From positions 1 to 7,336 of the forward strand of contig JAISPI010000064.1 of NCBI GenBank assembly GCA_031275075.1: a stretch of DNA of 7,336 nucleotides. The letters run 5' to 3'. The first letter of the stretch is position 1; each line of letters starts with the position of its first letter. The notes below the pieces were generated by a model. It worked only from the letters and a program-made list of their open reading frames with translations. It had not been told where the DNA came from and made no database searches. The translations under genes were made by a program, and so were the position numbers. This DNA comes from Burkholderiales bacterium. Its GTDB lineage: Bacteria; Pseudomonadota; Gammaproteobacteria; Burkholderiales; Casimicrobiaceae. Shown here piece by piece: positions 1 through 6,900 of this stretch.

Positions 1-240
1 GAGAGAAGCGGGGGTGATGCCGAAACCTCCCGCGTCACCAACGTAAACCTAACGGAAGGCGGCAGCGCACCGAAAGTAGGGGACAAGATCACTTTGATTC
101 ATGCGGTGGGCGGTTTCAAGGGCATTATCGCCAATAACGGTCAGACGTTGAGTGGTACCAAAGGCGCATTGAAGTACACCTTTCGGCTGGAGCAAGGCAA
201 GAACCACCTGTACGCCGTGGTGGTCAGCGTGACGCCTTGA
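1..240 (+). CDS. C-terminal end of a probable beta-helical surface protein (5' truncated)
   Basis: The frame is open from the first base of the window to a TGA at 238-240, giving the last 79 residues of a larger protein. The fragment is rich in Gly, Thr, Asn and Val in short alternating strands, for example VGDKITLIHAVGGFKG followed by a GALKYTF segment, and it ends in LYAVVVSVTP. This pattern resembles the last rungs of beta-helical passenger domains of autotransporter-like or haemagglutinin-like proteins; the resemblance is by eye, not by a family match. In classical autotransporters a beta-barrel of roughly 250-300 residues follows this region. Here the protein simply stops, so it is either a passenger-only protein, a truncated copy or a different secreted beta-solenoid protein. 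No cysteine or catalytic motif is visible. The start, signal peptide and full length lie outside the window. That it is coding is fairly secure; the function is tentative. Confidence 0.6.
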   Translation, partial: ERSGGDAETSRVTNVNLTEGGSAPKVGDKITLIHAVGGFKGIIANNGQTLSGTKGALKYTFRLEQGKNHLYAVVVSVTP

Positions 241-247
241 GCAGAGG

Positions 248-265
248 TCAGGAATCAGGGATCAG
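248..265. repeat. 7-bp direct repeat, about 2.6 copies
   Basis: TCAGGAA (248-254), TCAGGGA (255-261) and TCAG (262-265) follow one another directly, just downstream of the surface-protein stop codon. No function is assigned. It is the first of several small repeats that fill the 241-423 gap. Confidence 0.5.
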
Positions 266-266
266 A

Positions 267-301
267 TTTCGCCTCTCTCTCGCAAGTGGAGAGAGGCGAA
301 A
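267..301. repeat. 13-bp perfect inverted repeat (hairpin)
   Basis: The arm 267-279 (TTTCGCCTCTCTC) is the exact reverse complement of 289-301, separated by a 9-nt loop. It lies 26 bp after the stop codon of the surface-protein gene and could fold in the transcript and protect or end it. There is no T-tract on either side, so it is not a canonical Rho-independent terminator. It may equally be a small repetitive palindrome. Confidence 0.6.
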
Positions 302-305
302 ACCA

Positions 306-391
306 CGTCATTGCGAGCGAAGCGAAGCAATCCAGTTACGTACAGAAAAGGTTCTCTGGATGGCTTCGTCGCTTCGCTCCTCGCAATGACG
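306..391. repeat. 86-bp palindromic repeat element (MITE/REP-like)
   Basis: The outer 12 bp, CGTCATTGCGAG (306-317), are perfectly complementary to 380-391. An inner arm, GAAGCAATCCAG (324-335), pairs with 356-367 with one mismatch. The right arm carries 6 nt more than the left in its GCGAAGC-containing middle, and a 20-nt spacer (336-355) forms the loop. From general knowledge, closely similar CGTCATTGCGAG...GCAATCC palindromes are scattered through intergenic DNA of many bacteria as short non-autonomous repeats. No coding potential is claimed. It sits between two convergent genes, a usual place for such elements, and could form a strong hairpin in either transcript. Confidence 0.75.
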
Positions 392-395
392 CTTT

Positions 396-413
396 TCTTT
401 GCGTTCTTTGCGA
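396..413. repeat. 9-bp tandem repeat, two copies
   Basis: TCTTTGCGT (396-404) is followed directly by TCTTTGCGA (405-413), eight of nine bases identical. It lies 10 bp beyond the end of the SET gene, which is read leftward. No function can be assigned. Confidence 0.5.
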
Positions 414-423
414 TTAATTGCTT

Positions 424-1038
424 TTATTTTTTGTCCTTTTTCTTTTTATCTTTTTTCTTCGATTTTTTATCGCGTTTCCTGTCTTTTTTCTTGTCCTTCT
501 TTTTGCGTTTGAGCAGGTAGCCCCGGCAATTTTCGCTGCCGCAATGGCAGATGTAGTCTTTCAATTCTTTTTTCTTGAGTTTGCCGTCCACCGAAAGCTT
601 GTAGTCGTAGGAGAGTTCTTCGCCTTTGGCAATGTTGCGGATCGCCTGAATCCAGACGCGGTCGTCTTCGTCTTCGAATGATTCGCAGTTGGGATCGCAG
701 GAATGGTTGATCCAACACGCTGCGCTGTTACCGCTGCCGCCGTCGATGACTTTGCCGTCGGAGAGTTCAAAGAAGAAGGTGTGGGTCGGGTTGTCAGGAT
801 CGCTGGGCGGCAACGCAAGCGCTTCGTCCCAGGTCATCCGGTCGCCTTTGTACTCGATGATCGATGTTCCCTTTTTGATGTCGCAGGCGGCGAACACACC
901 GCGCCCATGAATGCGGGAATTTTTAACCTGATAAAGGCGGAGTGGCTTCTTGCTGCGTTTTGTCTCTTTGGCAGCTTTGCGCGGGGCTGAACGTTTCGCG
1001 GTTTTGCGTGCGGTTTTGTGTTCCGGAGTCGTTGGCAT
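424..1038 (-). CDS. SET domain-containing protein-lysine N-methyltransferase
   Basis: This 204-residue protein has a SET fold expected to transfer methyl groups from S-adenosylmethionine to lysines of a protein. Residues 1-34 form a basic Lys/Arg/Ala tail. The SET domain runs from about residue 35 to 146: NSRIHGRGVFA (40-50) for cofactor binding, the knot motif INHSC (110-114), and GEELSYDY (139-146) ending in the expected catalytic Tyr146. The post-SET motif CHCGSENCRG (164-173) supplies C164, C166 and C171, which with C114 make the usual Cys4 zinc site. Residues 177-204 are almost all Lys, Asp and Arg. The ATG at 1036-1038 is the only plausible start, because an in-frame TGA lies three codons upstream; no clear Shine-Dalgarno precedes it. 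It is transcribed divergently from the repair operon. The substrate is unknown: a DNA-binding or ribosomal protein, or its own tails, are possible. The family call is secure. Confidence 0.93.
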   Translation of the reverse strand: MPTTPEHKTARKTAKRSAPRKAAKETKRSKKPLRLYQVKNSRIHGRGVFAACDIKKGTSIIEYKGDRMTWDEALALPPSDPDNPTHTFFFELSDGKVIDGGSGNSAACWINHSCDPNCESFEDEDDRVWIQAIRNIAKGEELSYDYKLSVDGKLKKKELKDYICHCGSENCRGYLLKRKKKDKKKDRKRDKKSKKKDKKKKDKK

Positions 1039-1173
1039 GTTGGGTCAAAAAGGATGAAGGGGAGGTTTTGGCAGTGATAGGCACGGCCTTGCCGGGATGA
1101 GACAATACCACGTTAAAGTGCGGTATTGCGCTCCATTGTCGCCGTTGCCCGGAACATTTTTTGACATATCGAC
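1039..1173. promoter_or_regulatory. Divergent intergenic region between SET gene and repair operon
   Basis: This 135-bp gap must hold the promoters for both divergent units. No convincing -35/-10 pair was found on either strand, and neither start codon has a strong ribosome binding site, so promoter positions are not assigned. The only clear structure is the dyad at 1103-1128, listed separately. Confidence 0.5.
1103..1128. promoter_or_regulatory. 26-bp dyad-symmetric motif, possible operator
   Basis: CAATACC (1103-1109) is the exact reverse complement of GGTATTG (1122-1128) around a 12-nt centre that has partial symmetry of its own. GACAAT (1101-1106) is also complementary to a second site, ATTGTC at 1135-1140, so two ATTG half-sites lie 10 bp apart on the right. 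The spacing and central location between divergent genes fit a binding site for a dimeric regulator, or a hairpin in the leftward leader. No regulator family can be named. Confidence 0.35.
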
Positions 1174-3915
1174 ATGATTTCCCGTTTTTCCGACGAATTG
1201 AGACAGGCGTTGACGGCTGACCATTTGCTGGTGACACCGAATAACCGGATGGCGCGGACATTGGTGCGGGCGCACGATGCTGCGCAGCGGGTGGCCGGGG
1301 TATCGGTCTGGCCGACGGCTCAAGTATTGCCTTATGCGGCTTTTGTTGAACGGTTGTGGCGGCAGTTGTCGGCGGTGATGCCTTTGCCGCAGCGCCTGAA
1401 TGCGCGAGCCAGTCGGGTTTTGTGGTCGGAAATCATCGAGCAGGACGCGGCGGCTTCATTGTTGTATGCGACAACCGGCGCGACGGCGCTGGCGCAGGAA
1501 ACCTGGCGGTTGCTACACCTTTGGCGCACGACGGAGGATGAGACGCCTTGGCGGCACTGGCGGCGCGAAGGGTCAGGGGTTACGCACGATACGGCGCGTT
1601 TCGCGCGTTGGGCGATGCGTTATCACGAACGGCTCAACGATGGTGGCTTTATTGACGAAGCGCAAGCGCCTGATTTTATCGCGCGCCATGCTTCCCGATT
1701 ACAGGGGCCGGAGCGGGCATGGGCGATGACTGGGTTCGACGATCACACGCCGCAGGCATTGCGTTTGTTGGCAGCGTTACGGGCGGCGGGGTTCGAGATC
1801 GCCGAAGTGCCATCGCTCGGCGGGGCGGTGGAAAAAGCGGTGGTGGAAAAAGCGGAGGCGGGAGCGGCCTTTCAGTACCGTGCTCGCAATGCGGCGACAG
1901 AGTTGAGCGATGCCTTGAGCTGGGCTTGGCAACAGGCGCAACGTGTAGGCGATGAAGGCCGGCAAGTGGCCATCGTGATTCCGTCGCTTGGCGTTCAGGG
2001 GCGCACGGTGCGCTGGCAGGTGGAAGACCTGTTGCCCGAACCGGCGTTGTGCAACGTTTCGTTGGGTGAGCCGTTGGCGCAAAAGGCGTTGGTGGCAACG
2101 GCGCTGGAATTGTTGACATTATTCGACAGGCCGCTGCCGACGGAACGGGTGGCGGTTTTGTTGCGATCGGCGTATTTGTCCGGTGATGTGCAAAGCCGGT
2201 CGAGGCGCGCAGCGTTGGCGCGGCGATGGATCGAACGTGGTCAGCGTGAAGTGTCCTGGCGCGAGGCGGTGGCGGCGCTGGAGAAAGCCGATCCGTTGCT
2301 GTCGGCGCGCTGGCGTGGGGCGGAGTTGCCGGCACAAGCGGCCGCCGGCGTCTGGCCGCGGTATGTGTTGGCTTGGTGGCAGGCGTTGGGCTGGCCCGGT
2401 TCGCAAACGCTGGACAGCGTCGATTATCAAGTGCGCGAAGCTTGGATGCGTTGTCTCGAAGCGTTGCCGACGCTGGAGGCGGTGATGCCGCAAATGACGC
2501 GCCGGGTATTGGCGCAGACGTTACGACAGTGGGCGACGGAAACATTGTTTCAACCCGAAAGCGGCGATGTGCCGATTCAGATTCTTGGCACGCTGGAAGC
2601 GGCGGGGTTGCCGTTTGACGCATTGTGGGTGACGGGACTCGACAGCGATTCCTGGCCGCCGTCGGTTGAACCGCAGCCGTTGCTGCCGTTGATGTGGCAA
2701 CGGGCGTGCCGAATGCCGCACGCTGCCGTCGATCAAACGTTGGCTTACGCTGCGCGGATGCAGGCACAGTGGCAACGAACGGCGCCGGAAGTCGTGATGA
2801 GTTATCCGGCGGAACGCGATGGGCAACCGGCAACGGCTTCGCCGCTTTTGGCAGCGTTGCCGCTGTATCGGATGCCGGTAGAAACACTGCAAAATCGGAT
2901 GGAGCGAATGCCGGAAGTGAAACTGGAAACGCTCGACGACAACGATGCGCCGCCGGTAGCGCGTGACAGCGAAGGCTGCATTGTCGAGGCGATCCGTCAC
3001 GGCAGCAGCGTATTAACGCAGCAAAGCGATTGCCCGTTCAAGGCGTTTGTCAACGCGCGTTTGCAAATAACGGCGTGGCCGGAAGCCGATGAGGGGTTGT
3101 CACCGTTCGAACGCGGCAATTTGGTACACGCGGTGTTGCAAAAACTGTGGCGTTATCTTGAGTCGCAAGCGGCGTTACTGGCGCTTGATGCAATCGCGCT
3201 CGATCAGCAGATTGACGCGGCGTATCGGGATGCTGTTGCCGAGGGGAAAGCGGTTACGCCGGAACGCTGGCGGAACCTGCCATCCGCGATAGCGGCGATG
3301 GAAAAAGAACATATCGGAGCCTTGCTGCGGGCGTGGTGCGACATCGAGCGGACAAGAGCGCCGTTTCAGGTAGCGCATACGGAAAAAGGGCTGTCGCTCG
3401 AACTGGCGGGAATGACCTACATGCTGCGCGCCGACCGCGTTGATGTACTCGAAGAAGGCGGCGTTGCTTTGATTGATTACAAGACCGGGCGGCCGGAATC
3501 GACAAAGGACTGGTTTGAGAAGCGGCCATCGTCGGTACAACTCGGTGTTTACGCGCTGGCGTGGCAGGCGTCGCCGGAAGCGGCAGCGCCAGTGAAAGCG
3601 CTGGTTTACGCGCACTTGCGCGAGGAGGGCACGGAAGCGCGCGGGGTGATGGAAGATGCGGAAAACGCAGAGGAAGACACAGCATTGTGGCCGAAGCTCG
3701 AAACAGTGGCGCGTTTCGGTTTTGACACGATGGAAGCGGCGCAGCAACGCTGGAAAGAAATTTTTACAGCGTTGACGCAGGCGTTTCTGTCGGGAGATGC
3801 GCGAATCTTGCCGCGCCATAAGAGCGTGTGCAAAACGTGCGAACTGAAGCCGTTGTGCCGAATCGGCGCGTTGGTGGAGGACGAAGAAGAAAACGGTGTT
3901 GAGGAAAGCCGATGA
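1174..3915 (+). CDS. AddB-like PD-(D/E)XK nuclease family DNA repair protein
   Basis: The protein has 913 residues, the length expected for the bacterial 'probable DNA repair protein' family (TIGR03623) related to AddB. It likely partners the helicase encoded just downstream to resect double-strand breaks in the cytoplasm. The N-terminal part (LLVTPNNRMARTL near 18-30, VAIVIPSL at 265-272, GLPFDALWVTGLDSDSWP at 478-495) resembles the helicase-like core of AddB. No GxxxxGK(S/T) Walker A was found, so ATPase activity is unlikely. The C-terminal RecB-type nuclease shows RADRVD (D757), IDYKTG (D768, K770) and QLGVY (Q789, Y793). C620 in DCPFKAF, together with C886, C889 and C895, matches the AddB 4Fe-4S arrangement. 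The ATG at 1174 is preceded by an in-frame TGA at 1162-1164 and a poor ribosome site, so the start is probable rather than certain. The gene ends in ATGA, overlapping the next gene. Confidence 0.9.
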   Translation: MISRFSDELRQALTADHLLVTPNNRMARTLVRAHDAAQRVAGVSVWPTAQVLPYAAFVERLWRQLSAVMPLPQRLNARASRVLWSEIIEQDAAASLLYATTGATALAQETWRLLHLWRTTEDETPWRHWRREGSGVTHDTARFARWAMRYHERLNDGGFIDEAQAPDFIARHASRLQGPERAWAMTGFDDHTPQALRLLAALRAAGFEIAEVPSLGGAVEKAVVEKAEAGAAFQYRARNAATELSDALSWAWQQAQRVGDEGRQVAIVIPSLGVQGRTVRWQVEDLLPEPALCNVSLGEPLAQKALVATALELLTLFDRPLPTERVAVLLRSAYLSGDVQSRSRRAALARRWIERGQREVSWREAVAALEKADPLLSARWRGAELPAQAAAGVWPRYVLAWWQALGWPGSQTLDSVDYQVREAWMRCLEALPTLEAVMPQMTRRVLAQTLRQWATETLFQPESGDVPIQILGTLEAAGLPFDALWVTGLDSDSWPPSVEPQPLLPLMWQRACRMPHAAVDQTLAYAARMQAQWQRTAPEVVMSYPAERDGQPATASPLLAALPLYRMPVETLQNRMERMPEVKLETLDDNDAPPVARDSEGCIVEAIRHGSSVLTQQSDCPFKAFVNARLQITAWPEADEGLSPFERGNLVHAVLQKLWRYLESQAALLALDAIALDQQIDAAYRDAVAEGKAVTPERWRNLPSAIAAMEKEHIGALLRAWCDIERTRAPFQVAHTEKGLSLELAGMTYMLRADRVDVLEEGGVALIDYKTGRPESTKDWFEKRPSSVQLGVYALAWQASPEAAAPVKALVYAHLREEGTEARGVMEDAENAEEDTALWPKLETVARFGFDTMEAAQQRWKEIFTALTQAFLSGDARILPRHKSVCKTCELKPLCRIGALVEDEEENGVEESR
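1827..1855 (+). repeat. In-frame 15-bp duplication inside the AddB-like gene
   Basis: GGTGGAAAAAGCGG occurs at 1827-1840 and again at 1842-1855, a 15-bp period that preserves the frame. It encodes VEKAVVEKAEAG at about residues 219-230. It looks like a small tandem duplication in a charged surface linker and probably has no functional effect. Confidence 0.45.
3901..3906 (+). promoter_or_regulatory. Ribosome binding site for the helicase gene
   Basis: GAGGAA lies 5 nt before the ATG at 3912, within the last codons of the AddB-like gene. Together with the ATGA stop/start overlap it fixes the start of the downstream gene and indicates translational coupling of the two subunits. Confidence 0.75.
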
Positions 3916-6900
3916 GCGATGTCTATCAAAAGCTGATCGAAGAAGACCGACAGGCGCGCGTACAGGCGCTTGACGTGACGCAGTCGTTTTTGGTGCAGGC
4001 GCCTGCCGGTTCAGGCAAAACCGAACTTTTGATCCAGCGCATACTGGCACTGCTGGCGCAAGTGGATCGGCCCGAACGCATTCTGGCGATGACGTTTACG
4101 CGCAAGGCAGCAGCAGAAATGCGCGAACGTATTGTCACGGCGTTGCGTGGCGCGCACGATAATACATCGCTAACATCGCCGCACGGGCAACAGACCCGCG
4201 ACCTTGCGCGGGCGGCGTTGGCGCAGGATGCGAAGCAACAATGGCATTTGATCGAGCAGCCGTCACGCTTGCGGGTGATGACGATTGATGCTTTTTGTGC
4301 GCAGTTGTTGCGACAAGCGCCGTTAACGAGTCGCTGGGGTGCGATGCCGTCGTTCGAAGAATTTGTTCAGCCGCGCTACGAAGCAGCGGTGCGCGAGGCG
4401 TTGCATGACGCCAATGAGCAAGCGCAACCGTTCTGGCGCGAGATACTCGGGACACTGGGCAATAGTGGCAACAGGCTGGTGGACACGATGAGCTTGTTGC
4501 TGGCGAAGCGTGAGCAATGGCTACCATTGCTCGGCAGTATGTCGCAGCAGGATCAGCGGGAGACGCTGCAAAAAGTCCTGTCGGCAGAGATCGGAAACGA
4601 ATTGACGAAAATTCGTGACGCGCTGCAACGGATGTGGTCGGCGACAGAGCGCGAGACTTTGCGTTCTGCGATACGCTACGCGGCGGGCCATCTCGATGCC
4701 GGTAGCGCGACGAAAGCGCAAGCACAGACATTGACGATGTGCGCGGAGCGTAAGGACATCTGGCCTTTGCCTGAACCGGAGGCTTTGGCTGACTGGCGGC
4801 GGTTGGCCGATTGGTTGTTGACGAAAACAGAAGGAAGCTGGCGCAAGAGTTTCAGGAAAAGTGAAGGTTTCCCGGCAAAGAAAGATGGCGGCGACGCGGC
4901 TCAAAAAGAAGCGATAACGAAACTTTTGGCGGAGCAATGCGGTGACAGCGCCGTGTTAGCGCGTGTACATGTTTTGCCGTCGGGACAGTATCACGATGAT
5001 GAATGGCGGTTCATCGATGCTTTGCTGTCTTTGCTTCCGCAGTTATTGGCGCATTTTCAACTGATGTGCGCTCAAGACGGCGTGATTGATTTTGCCGAGG
5101 CTCAGTTGGCGGCGATTGAAGCGTTGGGGGAAGAGGAGGTGCCGAGCGATTTGTTGTTGACGCTCGACATGCGGATTGAACATTTGTTGATCGACGAATT
5201 TCAAGACACATCGCAGACACAGATAACGCTGCTCCAAAAGTTGACGGCGGGTTGGCAACCCGGCGACGGGCGAACATTGTTCGCAGTCGGCGACCCGATG
5301 CAATCGATTTACCGCTTCCGGCAGGCTGAGGTCGGTTTGTTTCTCGAAGCGCAGTCGGCGCGGCGCATCAACGATGTTCCGGTGACGTTGCTGACGTTGA
5401 CGCGTAACTTTCGCTCGCAGGCAAGGTTGATCGATTGGACGAATACGGTTTTCCCGGAAGTGTTTGCGCGTGACCAGGACGCATGGCGCGGCGCGATGAC
5501 GTTCAAGGCGTCAGCGCCGACGAAGGTGGCGACAAAAGAAGGGGTAACAGTGCGTGTGCTGTCCGATCCGGTTGAAGAAGGCGCGTATGTAGCGCAACAA
5601 GCGGCGGAGGCGTTGAATCGCGGCGCGTGTGATGTGGCGATTCTGGTGCGTGGACGTTCGCATTTGAAAGACGTTCTTCCCGCGTTGCGTGCGCAAGGCA
5701 TTGCGTTCACGGCGGTACGGCTCGACCGTCTCGGCGACAGACAGGTGATTACCGACCTCCTGATGTTGACACACACGCTGATACAGCCCGACGACGAACT
5801 GGCTTGGCTGTCGGTGTTACGTGCGCCTTGGTGCGGATTGACGCTGGCCGATTTGACGGCGTTGGCGCGAGCGCGAACACTTTTTCCCCTCCCCCCTCGC
5901 GGGGGAGGGTGCCCCGACAAACCCCCGTCCGTCTCCGACGGACACCCCCTTTTCAAAGGGGGCAAGGCGGGAGAGGGGGAAAAACAATCGTTGCGATGCT
6001 GGCGCGAATGGCTAACAACGTTGCCGGAAAACATTAGCGGATTAAGCGAAAGCGGCTATCGGCGTCTGACACATTTGCTGCAATGCTGGCGGACGGCGTA
6101 TGAAGCCAGCCATGACCGTTTGGCGCAACGTGTTTACCGCTATTGGCTGGCGTTGCAAGGGCCCTCCTGTTTGGACGAGCGCACCGATGCGCTGGCGGCG
6201 GCGCGTTTCTTCGAATGCCTCGATGCGGAAGAAGCGGCGGGCGAAGTGCTTGACTGGCCGTTGTTCAAACGTCGTCTCGACGAAGCCTTTTTGCCGGAGG
6301 ACGTGATCGACGCGGAAGAAACGGGCGCTCGCGTCAAGGTGATGACTTTGCATCAGGCCAAGGGGTTGCAGTTCGATACGGTCATCATGCCGGGGTTGGG
6401 GCGAGGCACAGGAAAGTCGGAAACGCCGTTGTTGCGTTGGCGACAAAGGCCGCAGGGATTGTTGCTGGCGGCACGTCGATCCAAAGCGGATAAAGATGTT
6501 CGCTCCGGCTTGGAAGGCTATTTGAAGCTTCTCGAAAAAGAAGAGGAACAGCACGAGTTGACACGCTTGTTGTACGTTGGCGTGACGCGCGCGGAACGGC
6601 AACTGGTTTTGACGGCTGTCGTCAAAGTGAAAGAAAACAAGACAAACGAAGATAACGGCAACTCACCCCAATGCGCTGCGCCGAGGAAAGGATCGGCGAT
6701 GGCACTGTGGTGGAATGCGTTGTGCGCGAAAGGGATGATAGCGTTGCCCGTAACAGAAACGGTGGCAGTAACGCCTTCTTCGCTTGTTGAAAATGATTCC
6801 GGCTTGCCGTTGCGGCGGCTGCCGGGATCGTGTTTTGGATATAAGGATGTTTTGACAACGACGGAAAAGCCGCGTTCGCATGCAGCGCTGCGAACGTTCA

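Noticed and set aside
238..280. Readthrough of the TGA at 238-240 into a residual barrel start (AEVRNQGSDFA)
   Set aside because: The downstream codons come from the 7-bp direct repeat and hairpin; the likeness to an autotransporter barrel start is too short to support.
267..301. Rho-independent terminator for the surface-protein gene
   Set aside because: The stem is strong, but no T-rich tract follows it in either direction, so it is reported only as a hairpin.
311..520. 69-codon plus-strand frame across the palindromic repeat and the SET tail
   Set aside because: It is made of repeat sequence and the complement of the Lys-rich tail, giving Phe/Leu runs with no independent support.
1089..1117. 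TTGCCG and GTTAAA at 17-bp spacing as a rightward promoter
   Set aside because: Both hexamers match the consensus weakly, and such matches are common by chance.
1161..1166. TTGACA, a perfect -35 box match
   Set aside because: It ends only 7 bp before the AddB-like start codon, and no -10 follows at the right spacing outside the coding region.
1676..2887. 403-codon open frame on the minus strand
   Set aside because: It lies opposite the AddB-like gene, is rich in Pro, Ala, Arg and Thr as expected from the complement of GC-rich codons, and shows no motif.
3175..4050. 291-codon minus-strand open frame spanning the junction of the two repair genes
   Set aside because: It overlaps two well-supported genes on the other strand, is Arg-rich and has no recognisable domain.
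5309..6034. 241-codon minus-strand open frame through the palindromic element
   Set aside because: It is antisense to the helicase gene, whose motifs are unambiguous. The frame is open because the codon bias of the opposite strand leaves few stops.
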